Shown: piece by piece, positions 52,644 to 61,150 of the stretch
Layout: each line of letters begins with the position of its first letter
How positions within the stretch are numbered: position 1 is the first letter of the stretch
Assembly (NCBI GenBank): GCA_903951425.1
Contig: CAJBBX010000156.1
Location: 1 to 64,000 of the forward strand
Length of the DNA stretch: 64,000 nucleotides
Origin: an uncultured Chthonomonas sp.
Lineage (GTDB): Bacteria > Armatimonadota > Chthonomonadetes > Chthonomonadales > CAJBBX01
Direction: 5' to 3'
The notes under the pieces: model-generated
What the model was told of the DNA's origin: nothing
What the model saw: the letters and a program-made list of their open reading frames with translations, nothing else
The model's database searches: none
Position numbers and translations under genes: made by a program

Positions 52644-55529
52644 ATGACGGACTGGACAGGCCTGGGAGCCCTCTGGGATCCCTCCGAGCTGGGCTACCAC
52701 CGGGCCGTGGTGCGTCTGGAAGCCCCCGCCGAGTGGGCCATCGCTCGCCTGCCGTGGCGGCGGCGCGACGACCGGGTCGCCGACGGACTGCTCATCGCCG
52801 AGGGCCCCGACGGCGTCCGCGTGCCCTGCCGTGCACAGTCGGGAGCATTCGCCGCCGAGGGCGTGGTGGGCTTCGGCCCCTGCCCGGCGGCGGGCGTTTA
52901 CCACATCTACTTCAGGCCCACGGTGCAGGAGGGCGTCTACTACCCCACGGCGCACTACACGCTCGCCGACGAGCCCCCGGTTCCTGAGTGCCGTGGCCTG
53001 GTCGCCGACTTCGTCCGCTTCGAGGCCGCCCTGCCGCACCACGAGCGCACCGATATGGACCTGCCGGCAACCGAAGCCGAGGAGGCTACGCTCCGCGAGA
53101 GCCTTGGCTCGCCGCCCTTCGTGGCGTTGGTCGAGGACCGCTTCCACCCGATCCGCCTCTTCGACCGCCTGCCCGTCCGGTGGCTGGACCGCCGGCCGGA
53201 CCACCGGGTCGCCCTCTCGGCGCAACCGGGCCAGGACCTGGTCTTCCAGGTTGGCGTCTGGGCAGCGTCCGAGCCGGTGGAGGGCGTCGCCGTAGCCTGG
53301 GCGGGTGACCCGCCGCCGGGCCTTGGCACGATCCGTTGTTTCAACACCCGCTGCGTGAGCCAGGCCGGCGTCGCCTCCGATCTGACGGTGCGCGCCGACA
53401 AGGGCAGCTTGCTGGCGCACTGGTGCGGCGTACAGGTGGACCTCAACGCTGCCGCGGGATCGATCCAGGGCGCCGTCGCCGTGGTGAGCGCGTGTCGCCG
53501 CGTGGAGCTTCCCGTCGAGGTGGCGGTCAGCGGCCCGCCGCTCGACGACTGCGGCGACAGCCGCCCGGAGCTGCTCAGCCGCCTCCGCTGGCTCGACAGC
53601 CGCATCGCCGACGACGGCACGGTGCCGCCCCCCTTCACCCCGGTGCGGGTCGATGGGCGCGATGTGTCGATCTTGGGCCGTACCGTCTCGCTGGGGGCCG
53701 ACGGTCTGCCGAGGCAGATACACAGCGCCTTCGCGCCCGACGTGACGTCGATCGAGGGTCCGCCGCGGCCGATGCTGGCCGCGAGCCTCCTCTTCGCGGC
53801 GGTACGCGCCCCCTTCAGCCATGCCCTGTTCGAGGGCGAGCCCTGCGCTCCTGCGCCGCGCACCGATGCAGAGGCCGATGTGGCCTGGTCGGGCTCCTCC
53901 GGCGACCTGGACCTCCATGTGGAAGCCGTGATAGAGTTCGACGGCACGCTGGAGTACCGCCTCCGGCTGCACGCGCGCGAGGCCGCCGACTTGGCCGGAG
54001 CCGACCTCTCGTTCGAGATGCAACCCTGGTGCTCGACGCATATGATGGGCCTCGGCGTTCGCGGCGGATCGCGGCCCGAGGCGCTGGAATGGCGCTGGGA
54101 CCGGGCGCGCAACCAGGACGCTCTCTGGATCGGCGCACCCAACGGCGGCCTGCAGCTCACGCTGAAGGACGAGGCCTACGTTCGGCCGCTCAACACCAAC
54201 TTCTACCAGCAGCAGCCCCTGGTCCTGCCCCGCTCGTGGCACAACGAGGGCAGGGGAACGGTCACCGTACACACCGGGCCCGCAGGCGGCGCCCGCGTTG
54301 TCTGCGCCTCCGGCCCGTTCCAGATGGCGGCGGGCGAGGAACTACGTTTCGACTTCCGGTTGGCCGTCACGCCCTTCAAGCCGCTGGACGCCGCTGCCCA
54401 CTTCGGCGCGCGCTACCACCATGCCCTGCGACCGGTGCCCGAGATCGCCGCCAAGGGCGCCAACGTGGTAAACGTCCACCACGCCACGGAGATCAACCCC
54501 TACATCAACTACCCCTTCCTGCGCCCCGAGGCCATGAGGGCATACATCGGCGAGGCCCACGCTGCGGGCATTCGCGTGAAGATCTACTACACCGTGCGCG
54601 AGCTTACGACCCGCGCGCCGGAGCTATGGGCCCTCCGCAGCCTCGGCGACGAGGTGCTTACCCCCGGCCCCGGCGGCGGCTACGCCTGGCTGCAGGAGCA
54701 TCTGGAGCAGACCTACCTCTCGGGCTGGTTCGCGCCCAACGTGGAGGACTGCAGCCTCATCCTGGGTGGCATGAGCCGGTGGCAGAACCACTACCTGGAG
54801 GGCCTCGACTGGTTGGCCCGCAACGTGGGCATTGACGGCCTCTACCTCGATGACGTTGCCTTCGACCGCCAGACGATGAAGCGCATCCGGCGCATCCTGG
54901 CCGCACACCGCCCCGATCCGATCATCGACCTCCACTCGGCCAACCAGTACAACGGGCGCGACGGGTTCGCCAGTAGCGCCAACCTCTACATGGAGCACCT
55001 GCCATACATCGATCGGCTCTGGTTCGGGGAGTACTTCGACTACGACGCGCCGCCCGACCAGTGGCTCGTGGAGATGAGCGGCGTTCCCTTCGGCCTCCTG
55101 GGCGAGATGCTGGAGAAGGGCGGCAACCCCTGGCGCGGCATGCTCTTCGGTATGACGAACCGCTTGGGCTGGTCGGTTGATGCCGACCCGAGGCCGGTCT
55201 GGAGCCTGCTGGACCGCTTCGGCATGGAGGGCGCGGCCATGCGCGGCTGGTGGACCGACCGGCCGCCCGTGCGAACCGACCGCGGCGACGTCCTCTGCAC
55301 CGCCTACCTCAAGCCGGGTCGCGCCCTGCTGGCGGTGGCATCGTGGGCCCCTGAGCCGGCGGAGGTGCGGCTAACGCTGGACCGGGCGGTTCTGGGCCTG
55401 GGCGATGGCCCCATCGCATGGCGCGCCGCAGCCTCCGAGGGCTTCCAGGAGGCCGCTCGCTTCACCGGCGGTGAGCCGATCCCGGTGGCGCCGGGTCGCG
55501 GCTGGCTACTGGAGGCCGAGCCCGGCTAG
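52644..55529 (+). CDS. Glycoside hydrolase-like TIM-barrel protein (DUF6067/GH123-like)
   Basis: The 961-residue protein starts at ATG 52644 after AGGAGGG and has no signal peptide. An N-terminal beta domain of about 280 residues and a second beta domain to about 570 lead into a barrel. There VNVHHATEINPYINYPFL, YYTVRELTTRAPE, GIDGLYLDDVAFDRQTMKRIRRI (D736/D737), IDLHSANQYNGRDGFASSANLYMEHLPYIDRLWFGEYFD and ANRGWTDRPP-type segments follow. This matches the DUF6067/GH123-like group of large bacterial enzymes. The substrate is unknown. Its TAG shares bases with the stop of the convergent FAD gene (CTAG). Confidence 0.7.
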   Translation: MTDWTGLGALWDPSELGYHRAVVRLEAPAEWAIARLPWRRRDDRVADGLLIAEGPDGVRVPCRAQSGAFAAEGVVGFGPCPAAGVYHIYFRPTVQEGVYYPTAHYTLADEPPVPECRGLVADFVRFEAALPHHERTDMDLPATEAEEATLRESLGSPPFVALVEDRFHPIRLFDRLPVRWLDRRPDHRVALSAQPGQDLVFQVGVWAASEPVEGVAVAWAGDPPPGLGTIRCFNTRCVSQAGVASDLTVRADKGSLLAHWCGVQVDLNAAAGSIQGAVAVVSACRRVELPVEVAVSGPPLDDCGDSRPELLSRLRWLDSRIADDGTVPPPFTPVRVDGRDVSILGRTVSLGADGLPRQIHSAFAPDVTSIEGPPRPMLAASLLFAAVRAPFSHALFEGEPCAPAPRTDAEADVAWSGSSGDLDLHVEAVIEFDGTLEYRLRLHAREAADLAGADLSFEMQPWCSTHMMGLGVRGGSRPEALEWRWDRARNQDALWIGAPNGGLQLTLKDEAYVRPLNTNFYQQQPLVLPRSWHNEGRGTVTVHTGPAGGARVVCASGPFQMAAGEELRFDFRLAVTPFKPLDAAAHFGARYHHALRPVPEIAAKGANVVNVHHATEINPYINYPFLRPEAMRAYIGEAHAAGIRVKIYYTVRELTTRAPELWALRSLGDEVLTPGPGGGYAWLQEHLEQTYLSGWFAPNVEDCSLILGGMSRWQNHYLEGLDWLARNVGIDGLYLDDVAFDRQTMKRIRRILAAHRPDPIIDLHSANQYNGRDGFASSANLYMEHLPYIDRLWFGEYFDYDAPPDQWLVEMSGVPFGLLGEMLEKGGNPWRGMLFGMTNRLGWSVDADPRPVWSLLDRFGMEGAAMRGWWTDRPPVRTDRGDVLCTAYLKPGRALLAVASWAPEPAEVRLTLDRAVLGLGDGPIAWRAAASEGFQEAARFTGGEPIPVAPGRGWLLEAEPG

Positions 55530-57262
55530 CTCGAACCGGCCCACGGACGCTCCCTCGCCCACGCCGCGCCCGTGTTGACCATCTCCTGCACGATCCGGAG
55601 CCCGCCGTACCACTCCATCGGCACGCTACTCCGGTTCAGCAGGTACAGGTTCGGTACGGCTGACCGCAGGCTGGACCCGCGGCAGTCCCACGTGTACCGC
55701 GTCGAGCCGTGCGACCAGGCCCTCCGCACCAGCGCTTCGTCCCACGCATCGCGGGGGCTCAGGTTCCGGTAGTCCATCTGGTAGGTCATCCAGAGGTCGG
55801 TCGCGGGCTGGTCCACGAAGTCCTCCGGGCCGTAGGGACTGGCGGTGGCGAACGCCGCCGAGGCGCGCCGCACGTAGAGCTGTGCTGGGAGCCGCACGCG
55901 TAGCGCCGGGTTACCCGTCACCCAGCGCAGATAGGCCTCCAACTGAGGTCGCTCCGTGTTGCGGATCGGTGCGAACTCGGCGTCTCGCGTCAGGCTGTGG
56001 TCGTGCTGCAGCACGGTTCGGTCCAGCCGGTAGGAGAGGCTGTTGAACGTGGCTTGGTCGAGTGGCGCGGTGACGTTGAAGCCGCTGCTGCACCGCCGCG
56101 TATTGAGCCACTCGAGGTCGGCGCTCCGCCCCCGCACCGCGAGGCAGTGCATCCAGAAGTCGAACCCCTGAGCCAGCGCCTGGTACCCCAGCTGGTAGGT
56201 CCGGTTGGCGAGAACGTGGTTCTGCCGCACGGCTTGGCGCATCTGCCGTAGCGCACTGCGCCCGCCCGCCGAGGCGACCAGCCGCTCTTCTGACACTCCT
56301 AGCGCCGCCAGGATGCTCCCCGCCGATGTGCGGGCTCGGTCGCGTAGCGCGGGCCAGTCGCTCGGTCTGATGCCGCCCACGTCGAACACCAGCCCGCAAG
56401 CCAGGTTCGGCACGTCGATGCTCATCGGAAGGCCCGCCTTCTCGGCCACGATGCCCTCCGGCTCGGCGTCCAGCATGGCCGTGCCGACCAGCCGGACGCC
56501 CTCCTCGGTGGTGATGGAACCCACCCCCGCGGCGCCCCTGCCGACCTGCAGGCTGTTGTAGGTTCGTGTGCCCACTAGCGCGACGCCTGCGTACTGCCGC
56601 CGCAGGAAGGCGCGGATCTTGCCGTCGGTCTCTGCCGGGATGCAGACCCAGTTGCCTGCCCGCATGCCCAGGCCCTGGCGGAAGAGCGCCACCTGCTGCG
56701 GGGGGTGCGGCGTACCGGGGATGCAGTCGAAGTAGCGCAGGTTGCCGCCCGTGTCCGCCGTGAGCCCGCCCAGCGGACCCGCGTGGACCAGCGCCACGGT
56801 GGCCCCGGCGTCAGCTGCGGCCATGGCCGTGACGATAGATTCGATCTCTCCGCCCACCACGACCACGTCTGCCCGCACCGTCCGTCTGACATGATGCGGC
56901 CTCGGCGACCAGTCCAGCGGGGTCAGCGACAGGCCGCCCTTGCCGGCGCGCACGGCGAACCGCACGCAACCGGGAGCCTGCGCCCGCGCCCGGTCGATGA
57001 GCGCCACCGTGGCTGCTGCGCGCGGTACGGAGACGCCCGGCTGGCCCGCGGCGAGCGCCCGCAGGAGCCGATCGCGCCTGAAGGCAAGGTCTCGGGCGTA
57101 GGGCCGCGCCCCGTCGGCCAGTGTGACCGCGTCCATAATCGGCTCAACGCCATTCGGCCCGGTGGATGCATGTCCGGCGCTCCAAGGCGTCCCGCACCCC
57201 GTTGTCTGCAAGAGTGTGACAACCGCTGCAATCTCCATCGCGCATCGGCGGCGGCGCGTCAC
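55526..57262 (-). CDS. FAD-dependent oxidoreductase with atypical dinucleotide loop, putatively exported
   Basis: The 578-residue protein begins at ATG 57262, which overlaps the peptidase stop (ATGA). The N-terminus is RRRRCAMEIAAVVTLLQTTGC, a basic stretch, hydrophobic core and TTGC that is nearly a lipobox. After about residue 130 comes a Rossmann-like VVVGGEIESIVTAMAAADAGATVALV, in which the usual GxGxxG reads GGEIES. PLGGLTADTGGNLRYFD and a C-terminal NLYLLNRSSVPMEWYGGLRIVQEMVNTG fit the glucose-inhibited-division/succinate-dehydrogenase-like FAD superfamily. The substrate is unknown. It shares its stop with the GH gene. Confidence 0.7.
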   Translation of the reverse strand: MTRRRRCAMEIAAVVTLLQTTGCGTPWSAGHASTGPNGVEPIMDAVTLADGARPYARDLAFRRDRLLRALAAGQPGVSVPRAAATVALIDRARAQAPGCVRFAVRAGKGGLSLTPLDWSPRPHHVRRTVRADVVVVGGEIESIVTAMAAADAGATVALVHAGPLGGLTADTGGNLRYFDCIPGTPHPPQQVALFRQGLGMRAGNWVCIPAETDGKIRAFLRRQYAGVALVGTRTYNSLQVGRGAAGVGSITTEEGVRLVGTAMLDAEPEGIVAEKAGLPMSIDVPNLACGLVFDVGGIRPSDWPALRDRARTSAGSILAALGVSEERLVASAGGRSALRQMRQAVRQNHVLANRTYQLGYQALAQGFDFWMHCLAVRGRSADLEWLNTRRCSSGFNVTAPLDQATFNSLSYRLDRTVLQHDHSLTRDAEFAPIRNTERPQLEAYLRWVTGNPALRVRLPAQLYVRRASAAFATASPYGPEDFVDQPATDLWMTYQMDYRNLSPRDAWDEALVRRAWSHGSTRYTWDCRGSSLRSAVPNLYLLNRSSVPMEWYGGLRIVQEMVNTGAAWARERPWAGSS

Positions 57263-58326
57263 AGGCAGATGAGCTCCTTTGGGAATCGCGTCAGGATCTC
57301 GCAGCCCTCAGGCGTCACCAGCACGTCGTCCTCGATCCGTACGCCGCCCAGCCCCTCGATGTAGACGCCGGGCTCCACGGTCATCACCTGGCCGGCCTCA
57401 AGCGTCCAGTCCACGGTGGGGGAGAGGCGGCCCGCGTCGTGTACCAGTGCGCCTAGCCCGTGGCCCAGGCCATGCCCGAAGTACTGCGCCAGCTCGGCCT
57501 GCCCGAGGGATGTCCGGGCGACGCCGTCCACGGCCTTGCCCGATGCGCCCGGCGCGATGGTGGCCAGCGCGGCCAACTGCGCCTTCAGCACCTCTGAGTA
57601 GATCTCTCGCTGTCGGTCGCTGGGGCTTCCCAGCACCACGGTCCGGGTGATGTCGCTGCAGTAGCCCTCCACGCTGGCGCCGAAGTCAAACGTGATGAAG
57701 TCGCCCGCCTCGAGCCGCTTGTCGCTGGGGAGGCCGTGCGGCCGCGCACTCCGCTCGCCGCTGACCACGATGGCCGGGAACGCCATGCCTGCGCCCTGGC
57801 GGTGGAAGAAGACATCGATCTCCCACGCCAGCTCCTTCTCCGTAACGCCCGGCCTGATGCGCCCGAGGAGCCGCTCCATGCACTGGTCGGCCAGGCGGCA
57901 GGCGCGGCGGATCAGGGCGATCTCGTTCGCGTCCTTAACGGCCCGCAACCGGCCGATGGGATCGTCGGCTGCACACAGGGCCATGCCGGTGAGCTTGGCT
58001 TCCCATCGCTGGAGCCCGCCCACGGTCACATTGGCCTTGTCGAACGCCGGACGGCGAACGCCCGCCGCCCGCAGCTCCTCCAGCAGCACGTCCGCACCGT
58101 CCTCCGGGTTGGCGTAGGTCCGTACCGCGAAGTCCGGCGCCTGCTCCGCTGCCTGCAGCGTGTACCGGCTGTCCGAGATGAGCACCGCCGCCGTGGCCGA
58201 CACGACGGCCTGCCCGAAGGAGCCCGTGAAGCCTGTGAGCCAGCGCAGGTTGGCCAGGTCGGTGACAATGAAGGCCTGCGCGCCCGAGGCCGCCAGGGCC
58301 GAGCGCATGCGGTCGAGGTGGGACAT
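57259..58326 (-). CDS. M24 metallopeptidase (Xaa-Pro aminopeptidase family)
   Basis: The 355-residue enzyme has the creatinase-like N-terminal domain (FIVTDLANLRWLTGFTGSFG, VSATAAVLISDSRY) and the pita-bread catalytic domain. The metal ligands are visible in DFITFDFGASVEGYCSDITRT (two Asp), FGHGLGHGLG (His), MTVEPGVYIEGLGGVRIEDDVLVT (two Glu). The family cleaves Xaa-Pro peptides. It starts at ATG 58326 after AGGAG, 18 bp after the aldo/keto reductase gene, and its stop overlaps the FAD gene start. Confidence 0.93.
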   Translation of the reverse strand: MSHLDRMRSALAASGAQAFIVTDLANLRWLTGFTGSFGQAVVSATAAVLISDSRYTLQAAEQAPDFAVRTYANPEDGADVLLEELRAAGVRRPAFDKANVTVGGLQRWEAKLTGMALCAADDPIGRLRAVKDANEIALIRRACRLADQCMERLLGRIRPGVTEKELAWEIDVFFHRQGAGMAFPAIVVSGERSARPHGLPSDKRLEAGDFITFDFGASVEGYCSDITRTVVLGSPSDRQREIYSEVLKAQLAALATIAPGASGKAVDGVARTSLGQAELAQYFGHGLGHGLGALVHDAGRLSPTVDWTLEAGQVMTVEPGVYIEGLGGVRIEDDVLVTPEGCEILTRFPKELICL

Positions 58327-58344
58327 GGCGAACTCCTAGCGGCT

Positions 58345-59472
58345 CTAGCCGCCGGCAACTGCGCCGAAGAGGTCGGCGCACTCCTTCAGTTGCTCACGAA
58401 TGGCGATCTTCTGCGGGCAGTGCTCCTCGCACTCGCCGCACTCCTGGCACCAGTCGGCCTTCTTGCCCTTCACCCACTGCCCGCCGATGGCGTCGTACAT
58501 GCCCTGCGCGTGGGCCTTCAGCCCGTAGACGCGGTACATGTTCATCGCCTGGAAGATCTGAGGGATATTGATCTCCTGCTTGCAGTGGTCCAGGCAGTAC
58601 TTGCACCCGGTGCAGTAGAGGTCGGCCAGCCGCTTGTTCTCCTCCATAGCGGCGTTGATGCCCGCCACCTCGGCGTCCGACAGCGGCGCGGCGTTGGACG
58701 CCGTGGCCGCGTTCTCCTCAACCATCTGCGGGGCGTTCATACCGGAGAGCGCGCAGTCCACGTTTGGGTTCGCGAAGACGAAGCGCAGGGCCAACTCGGC
58801 GCTACTAGCGGCACGGATGCCGGCCTTCGCGGCCACGTCCGCCGGTAGCCCGGCGATGCGCCCGCCGCCCACGGGGCCCATCACCACCGTGCCCAGCCCC
58901 TTGGCCTTGGCGTTGGCCAGCGCAGGCTCATTGGCGCGGTCGAGCAGGTTGTACTGGCAGAGCACCGAGGAGAAGATGCCCAGGTCGATGATCTCAGCCA
59001 TCACCTCGGGCTGGTCGTGGAAGGAGAAGGAGATGTTGCGGATCAGGCCTTCCTCCTTGGCGCGGATGGCCTCGGCGATCAGCTCGTCGCGCTGCTCGTG
59101 CTCGAGGAACCACTTGCCGATCCCGTGGAAGTGGTAGAAGTCCAGGTACTCCATGTCCAGGCGGCCGAGCTGCTCCTCCAGCGTCGCCCGGTAGGAGCGG
59201 CCGGGCGAGACCGGGAACTTTGAGGAGACGCAGACGCGGTCGCGCCACCCCTTGACGGCCCGGCCCACCGTGACCTCGCTCAGCCCCTCGCAGTACATAT
59301 AGGCCGTGTCGATGTAGTTCACGCCGAGTTCGAACGCCCGATGGATCATCGGGATGGCCACATCTTCGTCCACCGCGTTTTTGCCGTCGATCTCGCGCAT
59401 AGGCAACCGCATGGCGCCGAAGCCCAGCCGCGAGATGCCGAAACCGGTCGTGCCAAAGGGTGTGTATCTCAA
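58345..59472 (-). CDS. Aldo/keto reductase with C-terminal 4Fe-4S ferredoxin motifs
   Basis: The 375-residue protein has the AKR barrel with Asp and Tyr in YIDTAYMYCEG, Lys in CVSSKFP and His in YLDFYHFHG, the normal tetrad. The C-terminal segment carries two cysteine clusters (CTGCKYCLDHC near 285 and CQECGECEEHC near 340), ferredoxin-like [4Fe-4S] sites. This two-part architecture is a known AKR group in anaerobes and other bacteria. The start is TTG 59472 with AGGAG seven bases upstream. It heads the operon with the peptidase and FAD genes. The partner electron donor is not known. Confidence 0.92.
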   Translation of the reverse strand: MRYTPFGTTGFGISRLGFGAMRLPMREIDGKNAVDEDVAIPMIHRAFELGVNYIDTAYMYCEGLSEVTVGRAVKGWRDRVCVSSKFPVSPGRSYRATLEEQLGRLDMEYLDFYHFHGIGKWFLEHEQRDELIAEAIRAKEEGLIRNISFSFHDQPEVMAEIIDLGIFSSVLCQYNLLDRANEPALANAKAKGLGTVVMGPVGGGRIAGLPADVAAKAGIRAASSAELALRFVFANPNVDCALSGMNAPQMVEENAATASNAAPLSDAEVAGINAAMEENKRLADLYCTGCKYCLDHCKQEINIPQIFQAMNMYRVYGLKAHAQGMYDAIGGQWVKGKKADWCQECGECEEHCPQKIAIREQLKECADLFGAVAGG

Positions 59473-59517
59473 TGCCTTGCTCCTGGAAGCGGGGTCGTGG
59501 GCCGGGCGGGGCCCGCG

Positions 59518-60975
59518 TCAGGTTTCGGCGCGGTTGGCGGGCGCCTCAGGGAACGTCAGTTCAACGTCAACGCCCGGGCCGTCTGCGCGGTTGTGGATGG
59601 TAACGGCGCCACCTACGCTCCATGTGATGTTAGCCACCAGCGGCAGGCCCAGGCCCATGCCCGGCACTTCGCCGGTCCAGAGCTTCTCGGCCTGGAACCC
59701 CGGTAGCCACACCCGCTCCATCTGCGCTGCGGGAATGTGCGCTCCGTCGTCGCTGATGCTGATGCGAATCTTGCCGTCGCCGGGCGACGTGACCCGGATC
59801 GTGACGGTAGGGGTGTGCTCGGGATGGAACTTGCGGCAGTTGTCCAGCACCTCGCGCAGGATCTGCTCGGCCGCTGCCCGGTTGATCGGCAGGTACCGGT
59901 CGCGTACGGTGGTGGCGATCATCGTCGATGCCGGCGCGATCGAGATGGAGCGGCAGAGGCCCGCCACCAGCGCCGTGATGTCTTGCACGCGGCACGAGCC
60001 GACCCAGATGCCTGTGGTCGACTCAAGGTGGTTCAGGATGTCCTCGACCTGCTCGTGGAGCCGTTGCGCCGACAGGTACGCATCGTCCAGCGTCTCGCGC
60101 ACAACCTCCGGCGGCAACCCCGCGAGGTCGTTCACGATGAGGTCAAGGCCGCCGATGACTGCGTTCAGCGGTGTCCTGAACTTGTGCGCCACCGAGGCGT
60201 GCAGGAACGACGAGCCCGCGGCCAGCGCCTGCTCGACCGTGATGTCGCGAAGGTGCAGGGTAGCGCTGGGTGTGGCACGACTGACCATGGGCAGGTACTC
60301 GACCAGAAGCCAGAGGCTGCTCGAGTCCTGCGTCTCCGGACGGACGAGGAATTGTGCCGCAGGGCTCTGCTGTAGGTGCGGCCACCGCGACCATGAGGTC
60401 TCCGGGAAGCCGTTGAAGTGCCTCTGGGCCAGCTCCAGGAAGTCGGGACGGGCTTCGATCTCCTCGTCCCGCGCCAACAACAGCCGTCGGGAAGCTGAGT
60501 TCGCATAGCGGATACGGCCATCGTGGTCGACTACGACGTACCCGTCCACCGCATGGTCAACGATCCAGTCGAACCTGCGATGCTCCTCGCGCAGCCGGCT
60601 GTACCGGTCAAGCCGCGTGATCATCTGGACCCGGCTACGGAGCAGGACGGTATCGAGCGGCTTGGTGAGGAAGTCATCCGCCCCGGCGTTCACACCGTTG
60701 ATCCGGGATTCGTGGTCTTCCAGCGCGGTGACCATCACCACGGGCACCTCGCGAAGCACGGGATCCTCGCGCAACCTGCGGCAGACCTCGTACCCGTCCA
60801 TCCGCGGCATCATGATGTCGAGGAGGACGACGTCTGGAGCGACGCGCGCGGCTTGCTCTAGCGCCTCCTCGCCGTCACCGGCATGCACTAGGTCGTAGTC
60901 ATCAGAGCCCAGCGCGTTGGCGATGAGGTGGCGCGAGATCACGTCATCATCCACGATCAGTACTACTGGCTTCAC
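59518..60975 (-). CDS. Hybrid receiver-PAS-histidine kinase protein
   Basis: The 485-residue protein has a receiver domain at 1-125 (VLIVDDD; phosphoacceptor Asp in VLLDIMMPRMDGYEV), a PAS domain at about 130-240, a HisKA domain with the phosphoacceptor His in SVAHKFRTPLNAVIGGLD and a HATPase domain with N-box REVLDNCRKF, G1 DDGAHIP and G2 GMGLGLPLV. All kinase boxes look intact. It starts at GTG 60975 with AGGAG nine bases upstream. It lies 175 bp after a second hybrid kinase gene on the same strand and may work with it. It has no transmembrane helix. The signal is unknown. Confidence 0.92.
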   Translation of the reverse strand: MKPVVLIVDDDVISRHLIANALGSDDYDLVHAGDGEEALEQAARVAPDVVLLDIMMPRMDGYEVCRRLREDPVLREVPVVMVTALEDHESRINGVNAGADDFLTKPLDTVLLRSRVQMITRLDRYSRLREEHRRFDWIVDHAVDGYVVVDHDGRIRYANSASRRLLLARDEEIEARPDFLELAQRHFNGFPETSWSRWPHLQQSPAAQFLVRPETQDSSSLWLLVEYLPMVSRATPSATLHLRDITVEQALAAGSSFLHASVAHKFRTPLNAVIGGLDLIVNDLAGLPPEVVRETLDDAYLSAQRLHEQVEDILNHLESTTGIWVGSCRVQDITALVAGLCRSISIAPASTMIATTVRDRYLPINRAAAEQILREVLDNCRKFHPEHTPTVTIRVTSPGDGKIRISISDDGAHIPAAQMERVWLPGFQAEKLWTGEVPGMGLGLPLVANITWSVGGAVTIHNRADGPGVDVELTFPEAPANRAET

Positions 60976-61150
60976 GGGCGGCGGCTCCTACACTCGGTGA
61001 ATGCGTGCACGGTTCCGCGCCGAATCGGACCGCAACGGGTCTGAGACACGGATGCCAACGTTCATTGTGCCCCAAATGTGCCGTGCATCTATCGATGGTG
61101 GAGGAGTACGCGTTCTGGTTGGCGGCTGAGCCGCTTTCAGGTCCGTGTGG

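Noticed and set aside
52506-54272. 588-codon minus-strand ORF opposite the DUF6067-like gene
   Set aside because: Arg/His/Gly-rich antisense frame overlapping a coherent coding gene.
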